Source: Galbibacter kalidii (GTDB taxonomy: Bacteria; Bacteroidota; Bacteroidia; Flavobacteriales; Flavobacteriaceae). Taken from it: a DNA stretch of 64,000 bases. The notes under the pieces were generated by a model, which saw only the letters and a program-made list of their open reading frames with translations, did no database searches and had not been told where the DNA came from. A program made the position numbers and the translations under genes. Shown here one piece after another: positions 1 to 7,416 of this stretch (positions are counted from its first letter, which is position 1; each line of letters starts with the position of its first letter). The DNA lies in assembly GCF_026241135.1 (NCBI RefSeq), contig NZ_JAPFGA010000017.1, positions 49,519-113,518 of the forward strand, read 5' to 3'.

Positions 1-299
1 ATTTTTCAAAATTGTTACAACTGTTGGAAAACATACCCAGCTATAATCCCAATATAGAAGAGCTAAAATTGGAAGAATTAAAAAACTTTCAAACAACCAT
101 GGTCGAAAGCACCAAAGCCGTAGACCAAACCGAAGCCGAACTCAACGCCGCACTAATAGAGCGAAACGAGTTGTTGTATGCCGAAGACACCGGCTTGTAT
201 GACATTGCCTTGGATGTAAAAAAATACGTCAAAAGTGTATATGGTGCTACCGCTCCAGAGTACACCAAGGTGTCCGGGATAAAATTTACAAACCCTTAA
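1..299 (+). CDS. Hypothetical protein, C-terminal part (gene starts before the window)
   Basis: The reading frame is open to the left edge, so the true start is outside the window; a TTG at 12 is only an internal codon. The visible ~98 residues are helical and acidic and end with a stop at 297-299. The tail KKYVKSVYGATAPEYTKVSG is a pattern I recall from uncharacterised Bacteroidota proteins of roughly 200 residues, but I know no function. No signal or membrane segment is visible in this part. It is followed directly by the 21-bp tandem array. Confidence 0.6.
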   Translation, partial: FSKLLQLLENIPSYNPNIEELKLEELKNFQTTMVESTKAVDQTEAELNAALIERNELLYAEDTGLYDIALDVKKYVKSVYGATAPEYTKVSGIKFTNP

Positions 300-330
300 T
301 ACATAATAACAAACCCAATTTAACAGGAAC

Positions 331-603
331 AGACCCCAATTTTACTTTGGGGCGTTCCTATGTTACTTTCTTACATCCCCATTTTACTTTTTTGCATCCC
401 TACTTTACTTTGTAGTATCCCCATTTTACTTTTTTGTATCCCTATTTTACTTTTCTGCATCCCTACTTTACTTTGTAGCATCCCTATTTTACTTTTCTGC
501 ATCCCTACTTTATTTTGTAGCGCCCCCATTTTACTTTCTTGCATCCCTAATTTACTTTGTAGCGTCCCCGTTTTACTTTCTTGCATCCTTAATTTATTAT
601 GAA
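331..603. repeat. Tandem array of 13 units of exactly 21 bp
   Basis: Units follow the pattern GCATCCCTACTTTACTTTGTA or GTATCCCCATTTTACTTTTTT with 1-5 changes each, beginning at 331, 352, 373 and so on to 583. Units ending in TGTA tend to alternate with units ending in TTTT, TTCT or TCTT, giving a partial 42-bp higher-order period. Because 21 is a multiple of three the array is open in several frames, but I see no support for coding. Two diverged units of the same family lie at 31094-31135. It fills most of the gene-free stretch 300-724. Confidence 0.9.
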
Positions 604-724
604 AACTTCCCACTTCTAACCTCTAACTTCCTATATGGAATATTAAATTTTTGTGCTTAAAACATCTTTATTGTGCATTGGGCTCGTATATCTTACAAGT
701 AGGAACTTACAAAAATTAATTAAA

Positions 725-1159
725 ATGAAAACAAGAACAATATTGAATGTAGCATTATTAGCCGGATTTTTAGGCGTTGCCCAAACCGGATTTTCTCAAG
801 AACTTAATGTTGAGCAAGCTACAGAAGTCAATGCTGAGGTAAAAACCGATGCAGCTACTGATGCCGTAGAAATGGCCACCGAAAAAAAGGAGGCTGCACT
901 TGAAAAAGCTACAGAAGTAAAAGAAGCTGCAGTAGAAAAAGCAGCTGAAAAGAAAGAGGCCGCTGTTGAAACAGCCGTTGAGACTGAAGAAGAAGCCAAA
1001 GCAGAAGCTACAGAAAAATCTACCGAAACAGTAGATGCCAAAGCTGAAATGGATTCTGAAGTAGAAACAAAGGTTGAAGCCAAAAAAGCAGAAGTAGAGA
1101 CAAATGCAGAGACAAAAGCTGACGTAAAAGCAAAAAAGGATGAATCTAAGCGTAAATAA
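725..1159 (+). CDS. Secreted LEA-like low-complexity protein
   Basis: The ATG at 725 was chosen because it begins a clean signal peptide (MKTRTILNVALLAGFLGVAQ, cut near FSQ); the longer frame from 653 adds an implausible leader. The mature part, ~120 residues, contains only E, K, A, V, T, D, N, S, L, M, Q and R: no Gly, Pro, Cys, His, Ile or aromatic residue. It runs in 11-residue units (EKKEAALEKAT, EVKEAAVEKAA, EKKEAAVETAV, ETEEEAKAEAT), the periodicity of group-3 late-embryogenesis-abundant proteins. A role as an extended, hydration- or stress-related periplasmic helix is inference; a coiled-coil spacer is an alternative. It stands alone and has its own terminator. Confidence 0.75.
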   Translation: MKTRTILNVALLAGFLGVAQTGFSQELNVEQATEVNAEVKTDAATDAVEMATEKKEAALEKATEVKEAAVEKAAEKKEAAVETAVETEEEAKAEATEKSTETVDAKAEMDSEVETKVEAKKAEVETNAETKADVKAKKDESKRK

Positions 1160-1185
1160 TAGCTAAGAATTCCCTTTTTAAAAAT

Positions 1186-1223
1186 AAAAAAAGCTGTTTC
1201 TAAACTATAGAAGCAGCTTTTTT
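1186..1223 (+). terminator. Rho-independent terminator of the LEA-like gene
   Basis: A run of A plus GCTG(T)TTCTA pairs with TAGAAGCAGCTTTTTT around the short loop AACTA, ending in a T tract. It begins 26 bases after the stop codon of the preceding gene. Being A-rich on the left and T-rich on the right, it could act in both directions. Confidence 0.85.
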
Positions 1224-1300
1224 GTTACCTGAAAACAACCCAAGCTCCCTTTAAAAACACCTGTCATCGGTCACCTGCTCTCCGACTTATTCACAACTTT

Positions 1301-1335
1301 CCACTTCTAACTTCGTATTTCTAATTTCTTATTTT
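1301..1335. repeat. Low-complexity CTTC/ATTTC motif cluster
   Basis: A run built from short pieces such as CACTTCTAACTTCGTATTTC. Similar runs occur at 604-631, 7382-7408, 12009-12048, 24452-24516, 31136-31165 and, inverted, at 47736-47780. Most lie at the 3' side of genes. No function is known to me. Confidence 0.6.
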
Positions 1336-2054
1336 CACTCCACAATCTCCACAGACTCAATGATCACGTTTTTCATCGGCCATTCTCCTTCATCAGTAGG
1401 CACGTGGTTGATTTTATCCACCACATTCATTCCGGAGATCACCCTGCCAAAGGCGGTGTACTTTCCATCGAGGTGATACGACCCCGGACGGGTGGTCACG
1501 ATAAAGAATTCGTAGGGAGAAGCCAGTTTATGCGGATTGCTCACATCGTCACTGCTGGGCATGGAGATTACGCCACGGTGGTGCTTAAAACCCTTTCGGG
1601 TGTCGGGAGGCAATAAATACAGTCCGATACTGTCCCTCTTTTTTGCGGTAGAAAGCATATCGGTATTCCCACCCTGAATGATAAAATTCTTCACCACCCG
1701 GTGGAAATAGGTATTGTTGAAATATTTCTTTTTGGTCAGATAGATAAAGTTCGCTCTGTGATAAGGCGTTTGCTCATAGAGATCAACCACAAAACTCCCC
1801 ATGGAAGTATTGATCTTAACGATGTGTTCTTTGTGTTCCTTTTGGTATTCAAAGAAAAAAGGGATTGCGTTTTCATCAGTCAGTCTAAAGGGTTCTTCCT
1901 CCTTTTCTTCTTCTTTAACCGTAGCAGAATCTACAGCAATGGTATCTTTAACAACAGTTTGCTCTGTTTTGGTCTTTTTTTTGGAAGTTTCACCACAAGC
2001 CGATAAAATAAATAATAGTAATATTGTAGCTATCTGATAACAATATGTCCGCAT
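1335..2054 (-). CDS. Cyclophilin-type peptidyl-prolyl isomerase, lipoprotein
   Basis: The 239-residue protein starts with a lipoprotein signal (lipobox LSAC, Cys20), so it is probably anchored in the envelope. A charged linker to about residue 55 leads to the cyclophilin domain (about 77-239), with FHRVVKNFIIQGG at 117-129, which carries the catalytic Arg and Gln positions, and LDGKYTAFGRV at 195-205. It should catalyse cis-trans isomerisation of prolyl bonds during folding of exported proteins. The start at 2054 fits the lipoprotein signal; the frame stays open far upstream but that part does not resemble the family. Its start codon abuts the start of the divergent Nudix gene (CATATG at 2052-2057), so its leader must lie antisense to that gene. 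Confidence 0.93.
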   Translation of the reverse strand: MRTYCYQIATILLLFILSACGETSKKKTKTEQTVVKDTIAVDSATVKEEEKEEEPFRLTDENAIPFFFEYQKEHKEHIVKINTSMGSFVVDLYEQTPYHRANFIYLTKKKYFNNTYFHRVVKNFIIQGGNTDMLSTAKKRDSIGLYLLPPDTRKGFKHHRGVISMPSSDDVSNPHKLASPYEFFIVTTRPGSYHLDGKYTAFGRVISGMNVVDKINHVPTDEGEWPMKNVIIESVEIVE

Positions 2055-2702
2055 ATGAAGTTTGATAATTTTTACGATTTGATCCCAAAAATAAAAAATA
2101 TGCCACTCCCCGGGCAAGATTCCCACAACAAAATGACACCTTTGTTCAGAATCGAATACATGAACCAAATCGATCTCAATGAAATCGACGTCAAGCAATC
2201 GGCTGTGGCAGCACTGTTTTACCCGGCTACAGACGGACAAACCCGTTTTTTGTTGATTCTGCGGAAAGCCTACAATGGCGTACATTCCAATCAGGTTGGA
2301 TTTCCGGGTGGGAAAGTAGAGGAGGAAGACAGAAACCTTGAAGACACAGCCCTGCGGGAAACCCAAGAAGAAGTAGGGGTGGACCCGGAGGATATTCAAC
2401 TGATAAAAAAACTAACACCCTTATACATTCCGCCGAGTAATTATATGGTACATCCTTTCTTGTGCGTTTCTGAAAAGCCGTTGCGTTTTGTTCCCGAGGA
2501 AGAGGAAGTAGAAGAGATCATAGAAGCCTCTTTTTCCGATTTGATAGATGAAAACACGGTTTGTAAAGAAAATATTACAACATCCTATGCTGAAAATATG
2601 GAGGTACCCACCTTTAAATTAAATCGTTATACCGTTTGGGGAGCTACCGCTATGATGTTGAGCGAGGTTAAAGAAATGTTTAAAGAACTGAGCAATGCCT
2701 AA
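2055..2702 (+). CDS. CoA pyrophosphatase-type Nudix hydrolase
   Basis: A 215-residue Nudix protein. The Nudix box spans about residues 85-108 (GG..., RETQEEVG) and is preceded by HSNQVGFPGGKVE, the extra upstream signature of the CoA diphosphatase (UPF0035/NudL) group, so cleavage of coenzyme A to phosphopantetheine and adenosine 3',5'-bisphosphate is the expected reaction. No signal peptide is present; cytoplasmic. The start is the ATG directly abutting the divergent cyclophilin gene. The plsC-like gene follows 50 bases downstream with a -7-like TATTTTTG between them. Confidence 0.85.
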   Translation: MKFDNFYDLIPKIKNMPLPGQDSHNKMTPLFRIEYMNQIDLNEIDVKQSAVAALFYPATDGQTRFLLILRKAYNGVHSNQVGFPGGKVEEEDRNLEDTALRETQEEVGVDPEDIQLIKKLTPLYIPPSNYMVHPFLCVSEKPLRFVPEEEEVEEIIEASFSDLIDENTVCKENITTSYAENMEVPTFKLNRYTVWGATAMMLSEVKEMFKELSNA

Positions 2703-2709
2703 GTTTTCG

Positions 2710-2717
2710 TATTTTTG
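2710..2717 (+). promoter_or_regulatory. Candidate -7 element for plsC-like gene
   Basis: TATTTTTG matches the Bacteroidota -7 consensus TAnnTTTG and lies 35 bases before the ATG of the acyltransferase gene. I see no good TTG at the expected -33 spacing, so this is a candidate only. Confidence 0.4.
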
Positions 2718-2752
2718 TCGCTTTGTAAACACTAGCATATAACTACAACTAA

Positions 2753-3556
2753 ATGGGATTATTCAAAGAAAATCCTTTTGGACATATTTTATTTTTAAAG
2801 AAATGGCTTATCCGCATTGCAGGGGTCATGACGCATAGAAGGTACCGGGGGTTTAACGAATTGCAGATCGAAGGGTCTGAAGTAATCAAAAACCTACCCG
2901 ATACCGGAGTACTTTTCGTATCCAATCACCAAACCTATTTTGCGGATGTGGTGGCTATGTTCCACGTGTTTAATGCAAGTTTGAGCAATCGGGGAGACAG
3001 TATCAAGGATGTTAGTTACCTATGGCAGCCCAAACTCAATATTTATTATATAGCCGCCAAGGAAACCATGAAATCGGGGCTATTGCCAAAAATATTGGCT
3101 TATGCGGGGGCGATTACGGTAGAGCGTACATGGAGGTCTAAAGGAAAAGAGGTAAAAAGGGAAGTCAACCCCAATGATACAGAAAGTATAGGCATAGCTT
3201 TGGAAGACGGTTGGGTGATCACATTTCCGCAGGGGACAACGCGCCCCTGGAAGCCTATCAGAAAGGGAACGGCCCATATCATCAAACAATACAAACCCAT
3301 TGTGATCCCGGTGGTGATAGACGGATTCAGAAGATCGTTTGACAGAAAAGGACTCCGGGTAAAGAAAAAAGGGATACTACAATCGATGGTCATCAAAGAG
3401 CCTCTGGAAATTGATTATGATAACGAATCCATCGACGAAATCGTTGAAAAAATTGAATACGCCATAGAACAGCATCCTTCATTCCTCAAAGTAATTCCTG
3501 AGAAAGAAATAGAAGAGATGGAAAGTCTAAACCAAAACCGGAAATGGCGTTATTGA
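2753..3556 (+). CDS. 1-acyl-sn-glycerol-3-phosphate acyltransferase (PlsC) family
   Basis: A 267-residue acyltransferase that would transfer an acyl chain to a lysophospholipid or another lipid acceptor at the inner membrane. The substrate motif FPQGTTRPW (158-166) corresponds to FPEGTR of the family. The catalytic motif reads NHQTYFADV (58-66): the spacing from His59 to Asp65 has five residues between them rather than the usual four of HX4D, which I believe is a feature of this Bacteroidota branch. No classical membrane anchor is obvious beyond an amphipathic N-terminus. It follows the Nudix gene in the same direction. Confidence 0.85.
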   Translation: MGLFKENPFGHILFLKKWLIRIAGVMTHRRYRGFNELQIEGSEVIKNLPDTGVLFVSNHQTYFADVVAMFHVFNASLSNRGDSIKDVSYLWQPKLNIYYIAAKETMKSGLLPKILAYAGAITVERTWRSKGKEVKREVNPNDTESIGIALEDGWVITFPQGTTRPWKPIRKGTAHIIKQYKPIVIPVVIDGFRRSFDRKGLRVKKKGILQSMVIKEPLEIDYDNESIDEIVEKIEYAIEQHPSFLKVIPEKEIEEMESLNQNRKWRY

Positions 3557-3568
3557 TGGTTAGCACCT

Positions 3569-4072
3569 TCATTTCTCTTTAATCTCACTCAATAAATCAA
3601 TAAGGTTCAGCGGTCTGGTATACATAGCTATGGAGCCATCATCTTTGGTAGGCCATTGATCCCGGGGTCTGTCCCAGTAGAGTTCAACACCATTTCCATC
3701 GGGATCATCAAGGTATAAAGCTTCAGAAACCCCGTGGTCTGACGCACCTGTAAACGGATAATCAGCTTTTTGCAATCGCTGGAAGATCGTGGCAAGGTCT
3801 TTTCGAGTAGGATATAAAATGGCAGTATGAAAAAGTCCGGGTGTATTTTTGGGAGCCGGTGGTGCATTTTTGCTGTACCAGACGTTCAAACCAATATGAT
3901 GGTGGTATCCTCCTGCGGAAATAAAAGCGGCATCAGTGCCATAGGTAGTAATCAGTTCAAACCCTAACAAGCCGCAATAAAAGTCAAGGGACCGTTGTAT
4001 ATCGGCTACTTTTAGATGTATGTGTCCGATTCGGGTTTTTGCCGGTATTTTATAGTCGCTTTCAGCTTTCAT
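3569..4072 (-). CDS. VOC (glyoxalase/dioxygenase-like) family protein
   Basis: A 167-residue vicinal-oxygen-chelate protein. RIGHIHLKVADIQRSLDFY near the N-terminus is the first half-module, and LYLDDPDGNGVELYWDRP near residue 130 is the metal-ligand region of the second. Such proteins bind a divalent metal and act as ring-cleaving dioxygenases, glyoxalases or resistance proteins; the substrate cannot be told here. Its ATG overlaps the stop of the upstream DUF1801 gene by four bases (4069-4072), so the two are a translationally coupled pair. Cytoplasmic. Confidence 0.85.
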   Translation of the reverse strand: MKAESDYKIPAKTRIGHIHLKVADIQRSLDFYCGLLGFELITTYGTDAAFISAGGYHHHIGLNVWYSKNAPPAPKNTPGLFHTAILYPTRKDLATIFQRLQKADYPFTGASDHGVSEALYLDDPDGNGVELYWDRPRDQWPTKDDGSIAMYTRPLNLIDLLSEIKEK

Positions 4073-4464
4073 TTCTTCTTTTTTAGCTGTTTGTCAACCT
4101 TAACTGCATCAAAGATATAAGTCTTCAGAAGGTCAACATCAATCGCTTTGATGTCCGTAAAAGTTTTGCTGTACACTTGTTTTCTACCCCCTTTGTCGAG
4201 ATAATTGAGTTCATCTTGCAATAAGTTACCATTACAAAAACCCAATTGCACTCCTGCTTTTACTTTTCCCCAAGGAACAGACGAAGGCCATATAAAGCAT
4301 ATTCTTGCGTGTCGGTAATAAAAAGGAACATTATAGGATAGCTTTTCAGTACAACCGGGGATACATTCAAGAATGATGCGCCGCAGGTAGTCAACAATCT
4401 TTCTTTCGTTGTCGGGCAGATAGTCGAGAAAGTCGTCTACCGTGTCAAAATCTATATTTTGCAT
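4069..4464 (-). CDS. DUF1801 domain protein
   Basis: A 131-residue protein of the DUF1801 (YdhG-like) fold. It shows the usual pattern: an N-terminal helix pair (YLPDNERKIVDYLRRIILE), then P-G-CTEKLSYNVPFYYRH, then a basic tail (KQLKKKK). The family is small, cytoplasmic and without a firmly assigned reaction. It is the first gene of a two-gene unit with the VOC protein, with a four-base ATGA overlap. Confidence 0.85.
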   Translation of the reverse strand: MQNIDFDTVDDFLDYLPDNERKIVDYLRRIILECIPGCTEKLSYNVPFYYRHARICFIWPSSVPWGKVKAGVQLGFCNGNLLQDELNYLDKGGRKQVYSKTFTDIKAIDVDLLKTYIFDAVKVDKQLKKKK

Positions 4465-4501
4465 CTTATTTGCTCCCTATTTTTTCACGTACTTAGTGAG
4501 T

Positions 4502-4573
4502 AAACCATTAAGGAGTTAATGTAATTAAGGTATTTTTTAAGCAACTTAATGTCTCTTAATGCCTTAATGGTTT
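4502..4573. terminator. Long inverted repeat, probable terminator
   Basis: The 12-base arms AAACCATTAAGG (4502-4513) and CCTTAATGGTTT (4562-4573) are perfect complements. The loop contains several further copies of TTAATG. It lies between the stop of the serine hydrolase gene (4610) and the start of the DUF1801 gene (4464), both on the minus strand, so it could end transcription of the former. Confidence 0.6.
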
Positions 4574-4609
4574 TTATTTTCAGATATTTAATTAATAATC
4601 GAACTCAGG

Positions 4610-5896
4610 CTAATCAATTAATGCCTGATAGATCAATGCTCTTAATTTATTGTGATCGTCGAGTCCGCCGTCAGGGATCAGTTGCGTGAAATAAACCACC
4701 ACAAGCTCTTCCTGAGGATCCACCCAATACGTAGAATGATAGGCTCCGCCCCAACCATATTCTCCTTCCGATCCCAACAGGCCTCTAGCGCCCAGATCTT
4801 CCACCACGGAAAAGCCCAAACCAAAACCGGTACCTCCAACCCAAGGAAAAGACGCCTCAGTCAAGTGATTGACGGTCATGAGTTCTACTGTTTTAGGGGA
4901 GATGATACGTTTTCCGTTAAGCTCTCCACCATTCAGCATCATTTGAAGGAACTTTGCATAATCCATTGCGGTACTTAGAAAACCAGCACCCCCGGAAAAA
5001 CTCATTCGGGGTCCGTCTACATATTCCCCCTGACCAACCATACCACCCGGAGCGGGAGCTTTTTTCAAGTCATCTTCAGCCGGAGAATAAACAACGGCCA
5101 GGCGTTCTTCTTTATTTTTTGGAAGGTAAAAATGCGTATCGTTCATTCCCAAAGGGTCAAGGATACGTTTTTGAAGGAATTTGTCAAGAGGTTCCCCCGA
5201 TACCACTTCAATCAATGCACCGAGGATATCGGTGTTGTATCCATATACAAATTTTTCTCCCGGTTGGGATTCAAATGGTAGATCGGCCATTCTTTTCACG
5301 GTTTCCAGGATGGGTTCGTTCCGGTCTGCAAAATACCAGCCTTGTATCTTTGCTTTTTCCCAAAGATCGGCTGCGATTCCACCTCCATATCCAATTCCTG
5401 AAGTGTGTGTGAGTAAGTCGCGGATGGTAATGGGTCTCTTGGCTTTTACAATTTCATAACCGCCGTCTTCTTTTGGTTCTGCAACGGTGGTTTCCTGAAA
5501 ATCGGGAATATATTTCCCTACCGGATCGGTGATCAATAGTTTGCCTTCTTCTTGAAGCATCATGATGCCAACACTTACGATGGCTTTTGTTTGGGAGGCG
5601 ATACGGAAAATGGAATTCTTTTCCATTAAAGTGTTGTTTTCAATATCACTCCTTCCAAAAGCATTAAAATAGGCGATCTGTCCCCGTCTTGCTACCAAGG
5701 CCACTCCACCCGATAATTTTGAGTTGTCTGCGTACTGTTCAAGGGTGTTGGTTAAAAACTCAAGCCTTTCCGAAGACATCCCCACTTTTTCGGGAGCTAC
5801 TTCTTCTAATGTCTGGGCAGAGAGGTTAGAGAGGTTGAAATAGAATGTAAATGCTAAAAGAAATGCGATGAGCTTCGCTGAATGTTTTGTATTCAT
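4610..5896 (-). CDS. Exported serine hydrolase, class C beta-lactamase/EstB-like
   Basis: A 428-residue protein with a signal peptide cut after LSAQ (about residue 28), so periplasmic or secreted. The penicillin-binding fold motifs are SQTK at 101-104 (nucleophile and lysine), VYGYNTD at 217-223 in the position of YxN, and GWGG at 381-384 as the third motif. The Y-x-Y/WGG combination points to the EstB-type esterases rather than a true beta-lactamase. The substrate is unknown: esterase or cell-wall D-amino-acid hydrolase activity are both possible. Confidence 0.88.
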   Translation of the reverse strand: MNTKHSAKLIAFLLAFTFYFNLSNLSAQTLEEVAPEKVGMSSERLEFLTNTLEQYADNSKLSGGVALVARRGQIAYFNAFGRSDIENNTLMEKNSIFRIASQTKAIVSVGIMMLQEEGKLLITDPVGKYIPDFQETTVAEPKEDGGYEIVKAKRPITIRDLLTHTSGIGYGGGIAADLWEKAKIQGWYFADRNEPILETVKRMADLPFESQPGEKFVYGYNTDILGALIEVVSGEPLDKFLQKRILDPLGMNDTHFYLPKNKEERLAVVYSPAEDDLKKAPAPGGMVGQGEYVDGPRMSFSGGAGFLSTAMDYAKFLQMMLNGGELNGKRIISPKTVELMTVNHLTEASFPWVGGTGFGLGFSVVEDLGARGLLGSEGEYGWGGAYHSTYWVDPQEELVVVYFTQLIPDGGLDDHNKLRALIYQALID

Positions 5897-6002
5897 GGAG
5901 GTTGGTTTTTTAATGAATTATAAATGATCCTCAATAGGGTTTTGTTTTTTCTATTGATAAACCGAAGATAAAAAATTTGTGTGGAATTGACACCAAAATT
6001 TC

Positions 6003-6024
6003 AATCCCGATGGCCATCGGGATT
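6003..6024. repeat. Perfect 22-bp palindrome (CCCGATGGCCATCGGG core)
   Basis: A perfect palindrome with no loop, extended by AAT/ATT on the two sides. It sits between two minus-strand genes. Directly after it comes TTCCAAGCACCAAATTCC (6028-6045), a motif also seen at 25632-25649 and inverted near 48070-48100. The TCCCGA/TCGGGA ends are shared with the palindrome inside the gene at 40883-40902. Confidence 0.75.
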
Positions 6025-6075
6025 AAATTCCAAGCACCAAATTCCAAAACCTTGAACTTTAAATTTTAAACCCCA

Positions 6076-6702
6076 TTACTCATCTCCCTCCATCTTTTTC
6101 AGGTGTTTATAATTCCGTTTCAGGCGTTTCAGCAAAATTCCGTAGAGCAGGTAATAGATAGCGAGGAAAACACCAAGGATCAAGGCTGTAGCCACAATGG
6201 CGATCAGTATGAAAGTAAAATATTCTTTCAGTTTTTCCGAACTTGAGAGTTGTTCCCAATCCTCATTTAATTGGATAAAAGTCGCGGTAAGACTAATAAT
6301 GGAAATAATACCCCCAAGGCAAATATTGATAAGAATATAGAGTTTAACGGTGCGTCGGGCTTTTAAAATACTTTTCATCAATTCTTTAACTGATGCGGTT
6401 GTGGAAATCTGTTGGTAGTTCTTAAAAAAGCGATAGATAAAATAGATAATAATGGGAATGGTTATAAGGTATATGAAATCCATAAAACGGGGCAGCGGAA
6501 ATTCTTTTTCATAAGATGGGTGATAAAAGATAGCCACCAAAATCCCGAGGCCTAGCTCTATGATGCTGATATAAAAGATCCACTTTACATATGAAGATGA
6601 CTTTTTCAACATCATCTTATAGATATCATCATGGGAAAGCTTAGGAAACTCCTGTTCCCTTTTTTTCCAGTCCTTTTTTAAAAGTTCCAACTCATCCATC
6701 AT
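6076..6702 (-). CDS. Four-helix membrane protein, probable sigma-factor partner
   Basis: A 208-residue protein with a ~35-residue soluble N-terminus (MMDELELLKKDWKKREQEFP) and four hydrophobic segments at about 38-58, 72-92, 121-142 and 161-185, then a basic tail. Its start overlaps the stop of the ECF sigma factor by four bases (ATGA), which implies translational coupling. A cytoplasmic N-terminus followed by membrane helices fits an anti-sigma factor, but I see no ZAS zinc motif, so this role is inferred from position. Similar flavobacterial proteins have been mislabelled as carotene monooxygenases. Confidence 0.7.
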   Translation of the reverse strand: MMDELELLKKDWKKREQEFPKLSHDDIYKMMLKKSSSYVKWIFYISIIELGLGILVAIFYHPSYEKEFPLPRFMDFIYLITIPIIIYFIYRFFKNYQQISTTASVKELMKSILKARRTVKLYILINICLGGIISIISLTATFIQLNEDWEQLSSSEKLKEYFTFILIAIVATALILGVFLAIYYLLYGILLKRLKRNYKHLKKMEGDE

Positions 6703-7193
6703 GGATTCAATATTTTTTTAAGTTTTGTCTTGATCCTGTTCATTTTAACCCGTGCGTTTACATCGGTTATTCCCAGGGTTTCTGCAATTTCTTTATAGTT
6801 CTTATCTTCCAGATATAAAAAAACAAGGGCTTTTTCAATATCGTTAAGCTGTTTGATAGCTTGATACATCAATTTTAGCTGCTGTTCTTCGGTATCGTCA
6901 TATTGTCGTGCTTTTACTTTGTGAATTACACTGTCATATCCCTGTGTTTTAATCTGTCTTTTCGACTTTCTGTAGAGTGTGATGGCAGTGTTTAGTGCGA
7001 TTCGGTACATCCACGTGCTGAATTTCGCATCTCCTCTAAATTTAGGATAGGCTTTCCAAAGCTGGATGGTAATTTCCTGGAATAAATCGTTATGTGCATC
7101 AGGAGAATCAGCATATATCCTGCATATTTTATGCACAATATTCTGATTTTTCTCCAGTTCACTTACAAATTTATGTTCCAGTTCTTGCGTCAC
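6699..7193 (-). CDS. ECF-type RNA polymerase sigma factor
   Basis: A 164-residue sigma-70-family protein containing only regions 2 and 4. Region 2 is marked by DLFQEITIQLWKAYPKFRG and KFSTWMYRIALNTAI; region 4 by ALVFLYLEDKNYKEIAETLG with its helix-turn-helix. It should direct RNA polymerase to a small regulon. The overlapping membrane protein downstream is the likely partner or inhibitor. The signal and regulon cannot be read from the sequence. Confidence 0.92.
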   Translation of the reverse strand: MTQELEHKFVSELEKNQNIVHKICRIYADSPDAHNDLFQEITIQLWKAYPKFRGDAKFSTWMYRIALNTAITLYRKSKRQIKTQGYDSVIHKVKARQYDDTEEQQLKLMYQAIKQLNDIEKALVFLYLEDKNYKEIAETLGITDVNARVKMNRIKTKLKKILNP

Positions 7194-7305
7194 TAATATA
7201 GGTTGGTGGTCTGTTCAATTAGTTGCCAAAGTTAATGGAATGTTACATTTATCGTAAAATTTTGTTGGGAAATTGGTTTTGAATACAAAACATCAAATTC
7301 AAATC

Positions 7306-7378
7306 CCCCTCCGGCTTCCCCAAAGGGGGGAGGAAATGTCACACTGGATTGCACATCCCTGATTAGAGTTGACCGTTT
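7306..7378. repeat. Composite intergenic element (CCCCCT hairpin plus GAGTTGACC motif)
   Basis: The hairpin CCCCCTCCGGCTTCCCC/AAAGGGGGGAGG is followed after about 25 bases by CCCTGATTAGAGTTGACCG and TTTTCAAAA. The same order occurs at 28211-28303 and, inverted, at 48013-48066. It lies downstream of xerD and upstream of the sigma factor gene. Confidence 0.6.
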
Positions 7379-7416
7379 TTCAAAATTTCTAATTTCGTAT
7401 TTCCCATCTTCCGGTT

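Noticed and set aside
331..603. CRISPR array
   Set aside because: Units are directly adjacent, with no unique spacers and no cas genes in the window.
360..613. Open frames on both strands through the 21-bp array, including heptad-like peptides
   Set aside because: The frames stay open only because 21 is a multiple of three; related units at 31094-31135 contain stops in the matching frame, and there is no start context or family match.
796..1083. Ser/Ala-rich protein on the minus strand opposite the LEA-like gene
   Set aside because: It is the antisense of the Glu/Lys/Ala-rich repeats; no start signal or homologue pattern.
2055..2399. N-terminal extension of the cyclophilin gene
   Set aside because: The extension is antisense to the Nudix gene and would bury a perfect lipoprotein signal.
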